Below, piece after piece: positions 10,912 to 22,364 of a stretch of DNA of 64,000 bases (within the stretch, counting starts at the first letter, position 1; each line of letters begins with the position of its first letter). The translations under genes and the position numbers were made by a program. The DNA comes from CAWBRT01 sp963791145 (GTDB lineage Bacteria > Acidobacteriota > Terriglobia > Terriglobales > Acidobacteriaceae): NCBI GenBank assembly GCA_963791145.1, contig CAWBRT010000008.1, positions 1-64,000 on the forward strand, read 5' to 3'. The notes under the pieces were generated by a model. That model saw only the letters and a list, made by a program, of their open reading frames with translations. It was not told the origin of the DNA and made no database searches.

Positions 10912-11820
10912 GAAGAGAAACAACGAACGCTAGAGCAAACCAGGGATAGTGTATACCGAAGCGAAACGTTCCAGACGCCGCGACCAGCAGGGAGCGGCGA
11001 CGGTAAGTAGAACTTGAAGGTCTATAACATCCCTGGTTTTGCCGTAATCCGGCGGTATCTCCTCGGCAGACGCGAAACAGCTATTGCCGAGGGCCTCCGC
11101 CGGATTGGCAGCTTCACTCTCCCTGCAACATTTCCCAACGCTGACTGGCAACTTCCCACTTTCTCTGTCGAACTGCCCGTATCTAGAGCCTTATATGGCT
11201 AGGGCGCCTTTCTTAGAGGTCTGTTGTACTGCCAGGAGCACCCAGATACCCTGATTTCCGCCTGCAATAACCGCGATTTCGGCCCGCAAGAATTGGGATA
11301 TTTAATCGTGTAAGCCGCTTTCTCTTTCCTGTGGAAAACTCTGTGGAGAAAAGGGAGCAAGGGGGCAGGAAGCCAGCCCTCAAAGCTACGACCGAGGTGC
11401 ATTATTAAGCTAAAGTTACAGCCCAAATCATTTAAAAACAATTAGTTGGAGGGGGAAATCGATTTTATCTTGACCGTTATTCCACAAACGTGCGGGCACC
11501 GATGAGAAATGTGAGTTTTGCACATTTCGATGTTCCCAAGAGGTAACACTCGTGTCTCCCCGGTGCGTGAAACTATTTCGTAACAATGGGTTAGGGAAGC
11601 ACTTTCGAGGGTCGCGTAAAGCCCCGGAAAGTGGGCAGCAGCTGCTTCTCTGTTATTCATCCAGAGTTCGTGGTTTTTCTTCGGATTCCTCGGGGTACTT
11701 TTCTTGTTCTCGAATCTATTGCTGAGGTGGAAAACCTGATTCGCGGGCGCCGCGGAGGAACTCATTCGGCAACTGGCGGAAGACCGGGACGAAACAATAA
11801 ATTATGAGAAGAGCTGCCGT
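10912..11820. other. Long non-coding gap downstream of lepA
   Basis: About 0.9 kb holds only short, low-quality open frames and becomes AT-richer toward lepA (11390-11660). Two DnaA-box-like words, TGTGGAAAA and TGTGGAGAA, lie at 11330-11350, but no dnaA, dnaN or box cluster supports an origin. No tRNA or terminator was recognised. It could hold an unannotated RNA. Confidence 0.4.
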
Positions 11821-13641
<1,821 letters not shown>

Positions 13642-13780
13642 GAACTCCAGTCTACGGGGCCCCCGGCAGACGCGTATTTCGGCTGCCGGGGACGAGAGCA
13701 GGGCGGAGCGCCCGCATAGTGCTGCGCGTGCCTCGATTGTAGCACCCGGTTCTCCACCTTTTGGGGCGAGGGCGGGAGAG

Positions 13781-14927
13781 TTAGATCGGTTCGCTGCGCG
13801 TGCCGCGCGCCTCCTGCAGAGTGACTTTCAGCTCCATCTTCTGCTTTCCCCGGAAGATGGTTACGGTCACGACGTCGTCCGCCTTGTGATTGTTCATCAC
13901 CTGCGCCAGGTCCTGCTGGTCCTGTACCGGGCGGCCGTCGATTGCCACTATTAGGTCTCCCCCAAGCAGAATGGGGGTATTTCCAAGGTACGCGCGCTGC
14001 GTGCCGCCGCGCAGTCCGGCCTTCTCGGCCGCAACTTCCGGGAATCACGTTCACGACCAGCAGCCCATAGTCGGCCGGCAACCCGATCTCCTGCGCCAGT
14101 TCAGGTCCGATGGGCAGCGAACGAATGCCCAACGACGGACGGCGCACTCTTCCGTACTGCACCAGGTCGTTGAGTACGGCTTTGGCGGCGTTGATGGGAA
14201 TGGCGAAGCCGATACCGGCGCTCTGGCCGACCTGCGAGGCGATCATGGTATTGATGCCGATCACCTGCCCCCTGGAATTCAGCAGCGGTCCGCCGGAGTT
14301 GCCGGGGTTGATGGCGGCGTCGGTTTGGATCGCCTCGTCGATGAAGGCGCCGTCCGGCGTCTGCACCGAGCGGATGGAGCTGACAATGCCGCGCGTCATC
14401 GTTCCGGCGAAGATGCCAAAAGGATTGCCGATGGCAAAGACCTTCTGGCCGACCTGTAACCCGCGGGAATCTCCCAGGACCAGCGGCTGCAGGCCGGGCG
14501 CCTTGATTTGTATCACCGCCAGATCGTGCGAACGATCGAGGCCAATCGCCTGCGCCCGGTATTTCTTCTTGTCCGCCAGCGTTACTTCCAGCCGCTGCGC
14601 GTTGGCCACCACGTGGTAATTGGTGAGGATGTGGCCTTCCTTGTCGATGATGAATCCCGAACCCGCGCCTTCCTGCGGCACCGGGCCAAAGAAGAAATCA
14701 AACGCCATTTGCGTCGAAGTGATGTTCACCACCGAGGGAGAGACCCGGCTGTAGATCTGTATGTTGTTCTGCTCCTCCGGATCGAGTTCCGGGGCGCCGG
14801 CAGCCTGGGTAATATGCACCTCTTCGCGGTCCGCCGGCTTGCTCTGGAAAGGAAGTCCCGAGTAATGCGATGTGTAGTAGTAGAAGGCGGCGGCGATAAC
14901 GATCGCAATCAGAATCGGTCTTTTCAT
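13781..14927 (-). CDS. HtrA/DegQ-type periplasmic serine protease, frameshifted before the PDZ domain
   Basis: The product has a short N-terminal membrane anchor (RPILIAIVIAAAFYYYTSHY) and a trypsin-like domain with catalytic His in TNYHVVANAQ, Asp in DRSHDLAVIQI and Ser in INPGNSGGPLLN. The frame of the protease domain ends in nonsense after NVIPGS. Near 14040 the PDZ domain continues in another frame (EKAGLRGG, GDLIVAIDGRPVQ, DLAQVMNNHK) and stops at 13781. Both halves are well conserved, so a single-base error or recent mutation is likely. The single PDZ resembles DegS more than DegP in layout. It would degrade or sense misfolded periplasmic proteins. It lies 22 bases from coaE. Confidence 0.88.
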
Positions 14928-14949
14928 AGTCGCTTCAGTCGTATAACGA

Positions 14950-15579
14950 TTATAGATGTTCGGACTTTGCTTGCTCGGCCGTCAGCAGTTGTTGCCAGAC
15001 TTGCTCCACCTGGATCGCGGTCGCGGTAAGCGCTCCCGAGTTGTCGATCACATAGTCGGCACGCGCCGTTTTCTCTTCATCCGGCCACTGCGCGCGCATG
15101 CGCCGCTCCAGGTCGGCGCGCGCCTGCTCCGGACTGACGCCGAGCCGTTGGGCAAAGCGCTCGAGCTTGCGCGCCGCCGAACAGGTTACGACGATGATGC
15201 GGTCGAAGCGGCCGGCGCCCCCAGCCTCGTAGAGCAGTGCCGCCTCGCAGACGGTTATGGCGTGGGGCTCGCGGCGGCCGACCTCATCCATCCAGCGGTC
15301 TTCCGCCTCGAGCACCGCCGGATGCACCAGCTGATTGAGCTCCTTGATCCTGCCGGCAAAAGCCTTTTCCGCCAGTTTGGGGCGGCTGATGCTGCCGTCC
15401 ACGTTAAGAATGTCGCGCCCAAAATGCTCGACCACGCTGGCGTACACGGGCTCGCCGGGCGCCATCAGCTCGTGCGCCAGCTTGTCGGCAAAAAGAATGT
15501 GTGCCCCGCGGGCGCGCAGCATTTCGGCCACCGCCGTCTTGCCGCAAGCAACCCCGCCCGTCAGCCCTACGCGCAGCAC
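14950..15579 (-). CDS. coaE: Dephospho-CoA kinase
   Basis: This 209-residue enzyme phosphorylates the 3'-hydroxyl of dephospho-CoA, the last step of CoA synthesis. The P-loop is GLTGGVACGKTAVAEML; other family motifs are DKLAHELM, GRDILN, LVHPAV and EAALLYEAG. The GTG start is preceded by GGAGG. Together with panB and panC, three genes of the CoA route lie within 13 kb, though not in one operon. It is intact, and followed closely by the HtrA-type protease. Confidence 0.95.
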   Translation of the reverse strand: MLRVGLTGGVACGKTAVAEMLRARGAHILFADKLAHELMAPGEPVYASVVEHFGRDILNVDGSISRPKLAEKAFAGRIKELNQLVHPAVLEAEDRWMDEVGRREPHAITVCEAALLYEAGGAGRFDRIIVVTCSAARKLERFAQRLGVSPEQARADLERRMRAQWPDEEKTARADYVIDNSGALTATAIQVEQVWQQLLTAEQAKSEHL

Positions 15580-15639
15580 GATTCCTCCTGGATAGAACTC
15601 CGCAGCAACCGTGGAGCGATCTTCCGATGTTCAGTCACA

Positions 15640-15733
15640 AGGTTTCAAAGTTTCAAGGTTTCAGGGTTTCAAAAAGCTTGCAGGTGACCGGTGAAATCTA
15701 CGGAAACTTTGAAACTCTGAAACTTTGAAACTG
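15640..15733. repeat. GAAACTTTGAAAC inverted repeat cluster
   Basis: Iterated GTTTCAAAGTTTCAAGG words on the left are mirrored by GAAACTTTGAAACTCTGAAAC on the right around a ~40-base centre, just before the folD stop. A related GAAACTGGAAACT array lies upstream of purH, so this is a dispersed low-complexity family. It could fold into a long imperfect hairpin. Confidence 0.6.
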
Positions 15734-15734
15734 G

Positions 15735-16662
15735 CTATCCATACCGTTCGCCGCGGCGCAGCTTGGCCGCCTTGACGGTATTCACCATCAGCATGGCGAT
15801 GGTCAGCGGGCCGACTCCGCCGGGCACCGGCGTAAGGGCTCCAGCCACCTCGGCCACCTTGGGATGGACATCGCCAACCAGGGTCGAGCCCTTGCTGGCA
15901 AAGTCCGCCTCGCGCTTCGCATCGCCGGCAAAAAATTTCTCGAACTCGGCACGGTCGGTTATGCGATTGATGCCTACGTCGATGACCGTAGCTCCGGGCT
16001 TAACAAACTCCGGCGTAATCATGCCCGCGCGGCCGATGGCAGCCACCAGAATATCGGCGCGGCGGCAGACCGCCAGGCAGGTCGCGCGTGCGCGAGTGGC
16101 AAACCGTAACGGTGGCGTTGGCATTGGTCAGCAGCATCGCCACCGGCTTGCCGACCAGGTCGCTGCGCCCGGCAACCACCGCTTCCTGGCCTTCGATCGC
16201 AATGCCCGAGCGCTTCAGAACCTGCATTACGCCTTCCGGAGTGCAGGGAACCAATCCGGGACGCACGCTGGCCAGAAGCCCTATGTTCACCGGGTGCAGC
16301 CCATCGACGTCCTTCGCCGGATCAATGGCGAACAGAACCCGCTTGGCATCGATCTGGCGGGGCAGCGGCAACTGCACCAGAATGCCGTCGATTTCGTCAC
16401 GCCGGTTGAGGTCCGCCACCAGCGCCAGCATCTGCTCCGTGGTCGTCTCCTCCGGGGGCGTGAGCTGCTCGCTGTAGAGCCCGAGCGCGTGGCAGGTCTT
16501 GACTTTGTTGCGCACGTAAATCTCGGAGGCTGGATTGTGGCCCACCAGCACGGCCGCGAGTCCGGGCATCAATCCTTTGCTGCTGAGACCTTTGACTTCG
16601 TCGGCAACCTCAGCTTTGATGGCGGCGGCAATCCGGTTCCCATCCAGGATGGTGGCGGGCAT
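15735..16662 (-). CDS. folD: Bifunctional methylene-THF dehydrogenase/methenyl-THF cyclohydrolase, frameshifted
   Basis: FolD interconverts methylene-, methenyl- and formyl-tetrahydrofolate in the cytoplasm, feeding purine synthesis (purH lies 2.5 kb away) and the PanB donor pool. The N-part from the ATG at 16662 shows SEIYVRNKVK, DGILVQLPLP, PAKDVDGLHPVN, PCTPEGVM and GRSDLVGKPVA. The frame breaks near 16075 after VCHSRTRDL. The C-part continues in another frame with CRRADILVAAIG, IDVGIN, LVGDVHP and PGGVGPLTIAML. One base removed near 16075 gives about 309 residues. The N- and C-parts are both fully conserved, so the break is probably an error. Confidence 0.92.
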
Positions 16663-17042
16663 GTTTTCTCCACTTACGACAGACAAGAATCTGAACTTCC
16701 AGGGCGACTTGCGAGCCCTAACCGCTTAGTGTACGTGAGCGAGGGCTCCGGCAAACACTTATGACTTTGGAGCCATAAATTGCAATCTTCCCTGCCTCGC
16801 ACCCACGGTCCTGCGCCTGCCGCAACCTCCGTCGACAGTCTGGGTTAACAGGAGAGGATGGCGTGCTCAGCCGGGTACAAGTTCCCGGCCGGGTCAAGCA
16901 GATCGAGCCAGGGATCGTACTTAGATTAGCAAGTACCAGTCCGGAAAGCAGTTGACGTTGTTCCGGGGGAATGGGGTCAGGCAACCAAGCTGAGCAGCTA
17001 CCACTTCCAATCTTAGTACGGAGTACGCTCCGGAGGTGACTT
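16663..17042. other. Divergent intergenic region between folD and a small plus-strand gene
   Basis: This 380-base gap should hold divergent promoters. No convincing -35/-10 pair, RNA gene or repeat was recognised. A minus-strand open frame of 88 codons has no protein-like features. Confidence 0.4.
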
Positions 17043-17273
17043 ATGGCGGATAGCGAGTTTTCCGTACCAGAGCTGGCCGGTTTGCGAAACAGCTTGCTGA
17101 GTGAAGGAGTGGACTTCCGGGCGGCGGCAGAGATGCTCCAGCTATTCCTTGCCGGGCGCGGTTACGGAGTTTCGCGCGATGAAGCGCGCGACGCGGTCAG
17201 CAGGGTCGGCCTCTCGGGATGCTCGGTCGAGGCCATTCAGAGGGAACTCAGCAGAATTGCGCTGGTGCAGTAA
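17043..17273 (+). CDS. Small acidic protein of unknown function
   Basis: The 76-residue product is preceded by an excellent ribosome site (GGAGGTGAC just before the ATG). It has two helical halves: VPELAGLRNSLLSEGVDFRA, and DEARDAVSRVGLSG leading to EAIQRELSRIALV. There are no membrane segments or metal motifs. The regular amphipathic pattern suggests a compact helical domain. It is convergent with the NarL-type regulator at 17404. The family was not recognised. Confidence 0.65.
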   Translation: MADSEFSVPELAGLRNSLLSEGVDFRAAAEMLQLFLAGRGYGVSRDEARDAVSRVGLSGCSVEAIQRELSRIALVQ

Positions 17274-17403
17274 TTTCATCGCCAGCACGCGTTATCTAAT
17301 CGAAAAGGCCTGCGAGTCGCGGGCCTTTTTCTTTGCCCGAATCTTTTGCCCGAAAGTTCTTTGCCCCGAAAGCGTGCCTTCCGGAATCGGCGCTGCCTTG
17401 TGC

Positions 17404-18061
17404 TCAGGCGGCGCTGCCGATTTCGCTCAGGGCGAGCACGGCCAGCTCCAGCCGGTCTTTGGCTCCGGTCTTGCTGAAGATGCTCTGCAGGTGCCGCTTG
17501 ACCGTATTCTCGCTGATGGAAAGCTGCTGCGCGATGTCGCGGTTCTTCATCCCCCTGGCCACCAGATAGGCAATCTGCCGCTCGCGTTCGGAGAGGCGCT
17601 GCAGGTTTGAAGCCCGCTCCACTTGGGTTTCCTGGGACATGGCCGTAAGCACGCTCTGCGCCACTTCGTCGGAGAATGCCAGTTCTCCATTGGCCACGCT
17701 GCGAATGGCGGTAAAGAGCTTGTCCGGGCTGTCGCCTTTCAGCACCAGCCCCCGGGCGCCCGAGGCGCACCACGTGAACGTAGTCGGGATGGCTCTCCGA
17801 TGCGGTCAGCACTACCGAGGCCACCCGCAGTCCTGCCTTCTCGAGCACCCGCAGCACCTCAAAGCCGTCCGTTCCCGGCATGAACAGATCCAGCACGAGC
17901 ACGTCAGGGTCTTCCCGCTTAACCAGTTCTAAGGCGTCGTCGCCGCTGGCCGCCTTGCCGATTACCTGAAAATCCGTCTGCGTTTCCAGCAGTGCGGAGA
18001 GCGATTCTCTTAATACCGCGTGGTCGTCGGCGATGACTATCCGGATCTTGGTTGGATCCAT
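17404..18061 (-). CDS. NarL/FixJ-family response regulator, frameshifted between domains
   Basis: The receiver domain from the ATG at 18061 has the acidic pair in VIADDHAVLRESL, the phospho-acceptor Asp in VLVLDLFMPGTDG and the switch Thr in VVLTASESH. After VHVVRLG the frame shifts near 17765. The protein resumes as LVLKGDSPDKLFTAI, bearing the conserved Lys, then a LuxR-type helix-turn-helix (LSERERQIAYLVARGMKNRD, IAQQLSISENTVKRHLQSIF). Repaired length is about 218 residues, standard for the family. It is a DNA-binding transcription regulator. No partner histidine kinase is adjacent. Confidence 0.88.
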
Positions 18062-18338
18062 AGGAAGCTGTACTCCCAATCACTAGTTTACCATGTAGTT
18101 AATTATTAAATTGTTAATTCCTGTTACTTAATTCCTGTGGCGCCAGCCCAGCAAACGCCGATGTCCCCTCCACGGGTTAGATGGGCGGTCATGACCGGCA
18201 GATATGCCGTTCTTTTTGGGAACGTGTGCTATATTCCGGGCCGTAGCCGGAAATTAGGGGTTTCCGAGGGAATCCATAGCCGGCCGGACCCGGGCCCCCA
18301 GCAAACGCCGCCACTGCCTTGGCGGAGGCGAAAGAAAC

Positions 18339-18918
18339 GTGACCACCGACGAAGAGCTGGCCCATCTCGAAGACGGAATCCGCCGCCTTAAGGTTGAGTA
18401 CGACGTCTACTTCGGCGGCGGCTCCAACAAAGCTCCTGCTGAGCTTGGAATGGCGTGTCCGGTCTCTGATCAAGAAATTTTCCGACAGCCATAAGCTCAA
18501 CGTTTCCCAACGCTTCCACTACAACACCATGGTGGAGCGCTACGCCGTTTACAGCGATCTCTGGCGGCAGAAGCTGCGAATCAGGGAAGAAGGTTATCGC
18601 CGTCCTCAGGACGCGCTGCTGGGCATACAGGGGCTGCGGGCTTTCGATGCCGGGCAGCCGGCTGTGCTGAGCCGCTCAGCGGTGCTGAGCTTCGCGGAGA
18701 ACGATGAGTCGGAAGCCATTACTCAGCTTTATGAGCTGTTGGGTGCGGCCGAGACTGGTTCCGATCGCGTGCCCGGGCATGAATCGCTGCAATCGTTTGC
18801 CGCTTTTCTGCGCGCCAAGACCAAGGAGTTCCAAAAGCGCTACGCGTGTCCCGCCGTCAGGTACACTGTTCAGGTAAAGGACGGCCGGGCGCGGATCAAG
18901 GCCAAGCCCAGCCAGTAA
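18339..18918 (+). CDS. Conserved protein of unknown function (frameshifted)
   Basis: A GTG start at 18339, with GGAGG about ten bases upstream, opens a frame encoding LAHLEDGIRRLKVEYDVYF then GGGSNKAPAE. The protein continues one base later (after ~18440, in a GG doublet) as LEWRVRSLIKKFSD, QRFHYNTMVERYAVYSDLWR and a C-terminal domain to 18918. This N-terminal pattern (helix, EYDxYFGGG, WRVxxLIKK, QRFxxN) is one I recall from anonymous acidobacterial proteins. The product is about 192 residues, soluble and helical. Its role is unknown. Confidence 0.65.
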
Positions 18919-18924
18919 AGACAG

Positions 18925-19102
18925 TGTCGAGTTTCTAGTTTCGAGTTCCGAGCTTCCAGCGGTGCTGGGTTCGTTCCTGTTTCATTCGCTGCTTCACCTT
19001 TGCTACTCGAGTTCCATTACAAGCTTGATCCGAAATCGCTGTCTCGAAACTCGAAACTGGAAACTTGAAACTGTTTTTCTGAAACTGGAAACTGGAAACT
19101 GT
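18925..19102. repeat. GAAACTGGAAACT-type repeat array upstream of purH
   Basis: CGAGTTTCTAGTTTCGAGTT at the left is mirrored by tandem CGAAACT, GGAAACT and TGAAACT words at 19030-19100. The array ends about 15 bases before the purH start, in its probable leader. It resembles the repeat between coaE and folD. Confidence 0.55.
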
Positions 19103-19117
19103 CTTTTGCGAGGATCC

Positions 19118-20692
19118 ATGTCCAAGATTCAGCGGGCCATTCTCAGCGTTACCGACAAGACCGGAATTGTGGAGTTTGCGCGCCAGTTGGCGCAGATGGG
19201 CGTCGAACTGGTTTCCACCGGAGGCACCGCCAAAGCGCTGCGCGAGGCTGGCGTTGCCGTGAGGGATATCTCCGAGCTGACCGGCTTTCCCGAGATGCTC
19301 GACGGCCGCGTCAAAACCCTGCACCCCAAGGTTCACGGCGGCATCCTGCACATCCGCGGCAATGCCGAGCATCGTGCCGCGGTCGCCAAGCATGGAATCC
19401 AGCCCATCGACATGGTGGTGGTCAACCTCTACGCCTTCGAGAAGACCGCCGCCAAGCCCGGCGTGCCCTTTGAGGAACTGATCGAGAACATCGATATTGG
19501 CGGCCCGTCGATGGTGCGCTCGGCGGCGAAGAACTTCCACGATGTCGCCATCGTCACCTCGCCCGCCGATTACAGCGGAATCATCGACGAGATGCGTGCC
19601 GGCCAGGGTTCGCTCTCGCTCGCCACGCGCTGGCGGCTGGCGCAGCGGGCCTTCGCGACTACAGCCGCTTACGATTCAGCCATCGCCTCGGCCCTCGAGC
19701 GTGTGCCGCCCCCGGCTGCCGATGGCCGCTTCGACATCTCCGCGCTGACGGCCGGAGAAGGCTTTCCGCAGACGCTTCGCCTGAGCTTCAACAAAGCCTT
19801 TGACCTGCGTTACGGCGAGAACCCGCACCAGCGCGCGGCTCTTTACAACGACGGCTCCGGCAAGGGAGTGGCCAACGCCCGGCAGCTCCAGGGCAAGGAA
19901 CTTTCCTACAACAACATCGTCGATCTTCAGGCGGCATGGGAGCTGGCGCAGGAATTTGAGGAGCCGGTTTGCGCCATCATCAAGCACACCAACCCGTGCG
20001 GCACGGCCACAGGCAAGACGCTGGCCGAGGCCTACCAGCGGGCTCTGGAGTGCGATCCGGTTTCCGCCTTTGGCGGTGTCATCGGAGTGAATCGCCCCAT
20101 CGATCGCGAAACCGCGACCGCCATGGCTAAGCTCTTCCTGGAGGTCATCGCCGCCCCCGGCTTCGACGACGGGGCGCGCGAGGCTTTCGCCGGCAAGAAG
20201 AACCTTCGCCTGGTCGAGGTGGTCCCGGTGCGGCAGCCGTGGATGATGAAGAGCGTCTCTGGAGGCATGCTGGTGCAGGACAACGACTTGCACGCGCTCC
20301 AGCCGCGGGAGCTGAAGGTGGTGAGCAAGCGCCAGCCCACCGCGGAGGAGATGCGCGCCCTGCTCTTTGCCTGGAAGGTCTCGAAGCACGTCAAGTCGAA
20401 CGCCATTCTTTACGCGCGCGACGGGCAAAGCGTCGGCGTGGGCGCCGGCCAGATGAGCCGGGTGGATTCGGCCAAGATCGGCGCCATGAAAGCCGTGCTT
20501 CCGCTGAAAGGTACGGTCGCCGCCTCGGATGCGTTCTTTCCATTCCCCGACGGCGTGGAGGAAATCGCCAAGGCGGGGGCAACGGCCATCATCCAGCCGG
20601 GAGGATCGGTGCGCGACCAGGAGGTCATCGAAGCCGCCGACCGCCTGGGACTCGCCATGGTTTTCACCGGCGTCCGGCACTTCCGGCATTGA
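19118..20692 (+). CDS. purH: Bifunctional AICAR transformylase/IMP cyclohydrolase
   Basis: PurH carries out the last two steps of IMP synthesis. The 524-residue protein has the MGS-like IMP cyclohydrolase domain (residues ~1-140: SVTDKTGIVEFARQL, STGGTAKALREAG, GRVKTLHPKVHGGIL, ENIDIGGPSMVRSAAKN). The transformylase domain follows, with LRYGENPHQRAALY, KELSYNNIVDLQAAW, KHTNPCGTA (catalytic Lys-His) and KSNAILYARDGQSVGVGAGQ. It is intact. The ATG preceded by GAGGA is preferred over an open upstream extension that runs through a repeat. The formyl donor is supplied by the folate pathway, to which folD nearby contributes. Confidence 0.97.
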   Translation: MSKIQRAILSVTDKTGIVEFARQLAQMGVELVSTGGTAKALREAGVAVRDISELTGFPEMLDGRVKTLHPKVHGGILHIRGNAEHRAAVAKHGIQPIDMVVVNLYAFEKTAAKPGVPFEELIENIDIGGPSMVRSAAKNFHDVAIVTSPADYSGIIDEMRAGQGSLSLATRWRLAQRAFATTAAYDSAIASALERVPPPAADGRFDISALTAGEGFPQTLRLSFNKAFDLRYGENPHQRAALYNDGSGKGVANARQLQGKELSYNNIVDLQAAWELAQEFEEPVCAIIKHTNPCGTATGKTLAEAYQRALECDPVSAFGGVIGVNRPIDRETATAMAKLFLEVIAAPGFDDGAREAFAGKKNLRLVEVVPVRQPWMMKSVSGGMLVQDNDLHALQPRELKVVSKRQPTAEEMRALLFAWKVSKHVKSNAILYARDGQSVGVGAGQMSRVDSAKIGAMKAVLPLKGTVAASDAFFPFPDGVEEIAKAGATAIIQPGGSVRDQEVIEAADRLGLAMVFTGVRHFRH

Positions 20693-20802
20693 GAGCTGGG
20701 AAACGCGCATACCTCGGGAGTGATCCTGATTCGAAGCGGTGCCGCCCAGCGCGGGTTGAGTACGCAGTGGCGGTTTTTGGAATGTTATATCGAAAAAATG
20801 AA

Positions 20803-20963
20803 CGTCATTCCGAGCGAGCGCCGTGCTTCGACGGCGCGAGTCGAGGAATCTTGTGTTTGACTATGCGCAGAAACGCAAGATCCCTCCGCTCCACTCCTCC
20901 ACCCCAACAACGGCAAAGACGGCCGTTGTTGGGGACCCCGGTCTCGCTCCGGTCGGGATGACG
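20803..20963 (+). repeat. Large hairpin-type intergenic repeat (family 2, copy 1)
   Basis: The element starts GTCATTCCGAGCGAGCG and ends CGCTCCGGTCGGGATGAC. Inside it has GGAATCTTGTGTTT facing CGCAAGATCCCTCC, and a CCCCAACAACGGC/GCCGTTGTTGGGG arm. The copy at 35793 is essentially the reverse complement. The final GGGATGAC contains an ATG in frame with the downstream methyltransferase gene. Confidence 0.7.
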
Positions 20964-20978
20964 CTCTCAGAGAATCGA

Positions 20979-22226
20979 ATGCACCACACTCTGAGGCAAT
21001 TGCTTGGGAACTGGAAAGCACAGGAACTGACTCTGGCCACCTCACCCATCCCGCAAGCGATTGTCTCCGCGCGTGCTGCCGCTCGTCTTCGCGCCGGCCA
21101 TCTCTGGGTCTACCGCTCCGATCTGGAGCGCGTCGACGCCGCCGAGCCCGGTGCGCTGGTGGCCGTAGCCGATAAGCGCGGCCGTGTCCTGGGCAGCGGC
21201 TTATACAGCAGCGCCTCTCAGATCGCCATTCGGCTGCTCGAACGCAAGCAACTCGAACCGGCGGAGCTGTCCTCACTCCTACGGCAACGCATTCTCGATG
21301 CGCTCGCCTTTCGCGAACGAACAGTTCGCAATACGGATGCCTACCGGCTGGTCTTCAGTGAAGCCGATCTGCTCCCCGGATTGATCGCCGACCGCTACGG
21401 CAGCGTCATCGCCGTACAGATGCTCACCCAGGCCTGGGACCTGGCTTCGTTACGTGAAGCCGTGGTGCAGACGCTGGCCGAGGCGCTCCATCCGGCTGCC
21501 ATCCTCGAACGGGTTGATCCCCACATACGCGAGTTGGAGGAGCTGCCCGCGCGTCAGGACCAGGTACTGTTCGGAAATGTAAGCGAGACGGCCACTGTCT
21601 TCAGCCTGAACGGCATTCGCTTTCGCTATGACCCGCTGGCCGGGCAAAAGACCGGGGCCTTCCTCGACCAGCGGGAGAACTACGCAGCGGCCGAGCAGCA
21701 CGCCCATGGACGCGCGCTCGATGTCTTCACCTATCAGGGCGGGTTCGCGTTGCATCTGAACCGCGTCTGCCAACCGGTGACGGCGGTCGACAGCTCGCTC
21801 GCGGCCTTGCAGACAGCCGAGCAAAACGTCTCTCTGAATGGCGGACGCGAGATCGAGTGGATAGAAGGCAATGCTTTCGACCTGCTGCGCGACTACGCCG
21901 ATGCCGGGCAGCGGTACGACACTATCGTTCTCGATCCGCCCGCCTTCGCCAAAAGCAAGCGCGCCCTGGATACTGCCATGCGCGGCTACAAGGAGTTGAA
22001 CCTGCGCGCCCTCAAAATGCTGGCGCGGGGAGGAATTCTGGTCACCTGCTCGTGCTCCTACCACGTCAGCCAGGCGGGTTTCCTGGAGATGCTTTCCGAG
22101 GCTGCTGCCGACGCGTACCGCGAGCTGCGCGTTTTGCAGAAGCGCGGGCAGGCGTCCGACCATCCCGTCCTGCTTGCCGTACCTGAAACCAGCTACTTGA
22201 AATGCATAATCTGCCAGGTTCTCTGA
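20979..22226 (+). CDS. RlmI-like class I rRNA (cytosine-C5) methyltransferase
   Basis: This is a SAM-dependent RNA methyltransferase of the RlmI/COG1092 type, with an N-terminal PUA domain (ARLRAGHLWVYRSDLERVDA), a middle domain, and a Rossmann core: TGAFLDQRENY, DVFTYQGGFALHLN, AVDSSLAAL, VLDPPAFAKSKRAL and SCSYHVS with the catalytic Cys. Two ATG codons, at 20958 and 20979, are possible starts. The first lies inside the repeat, so the second was chosen, but a start closer to the PUA domain is also conceivable. The length (~415 residues) fits the family. It probably methylates 23S rRNA; the exact site is unknown. Confidence 0.9.
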   Translation: MHHTLRQLLGNWKAQELTLATSPIPQAIVSARAAARLRAGHLWVYRSDLERVDAAEPGALVAVADKRGRVLGSGLYSSASQIAIRLLERKQLEPAELSSLLRQRILDALAFRERTVRNTDAYRLVFSEADLLPGLIADRYGSVIAVQMLTQAWDLASLREAVVQTLAEALHPAAILERVDPHIRELEELPARQDQVLFGNVSETATVFSLNGIRFRYDPLAGQKTGAFLDQRENYAAAEQHAHGRALDVFTYQGGFALHLNRVCQPVTAVDSSLAALQTAEQNVSLNGGREIEWIEGNAFDLLRDYADAGQRYDTIVLDPPAFAKSKRALDTAMRGYKELNLRALKMLARGGILVTCSCSYHVSQAGFLEMLSEAAADAYRELRVLQKRGQASDHPVLLAVPETSYLKCIICQVL

Positions 22227-22364
22227 TGCATCTCGATGCCGATCCTCCACCCCAGCAAGCGAAATGCGTTTGCCGGGGACCCCGGATCCCAGGCATGTTC
22301 GCTACACTGTGATTGTCACCGGCTTTGGCTGGAGCGCCTATTTCCCCGGAAAGTATGTTTTCTG

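Noticed and set aside
11330..11350. Two DnaA-box-like words (TGTGGAAAA, TGTGGAGAA) near lepA as a replication origin
   Set aside because: Both differ from the consensus by one base, there is no cluster, no DnaA/DnaN/GidA gene context and no adjacent unwinding element.
11442..11765. Minus-strand 107-codon frame in the gap below lepA
   Set aside because: Composition is unlike protein and there is no start signal; probably chance.
16718..16984. Minus-strand 88-codon frame upstream of folD
   Set aside because: No ribosome site, no family features, and composition typical of intergenic DNA.
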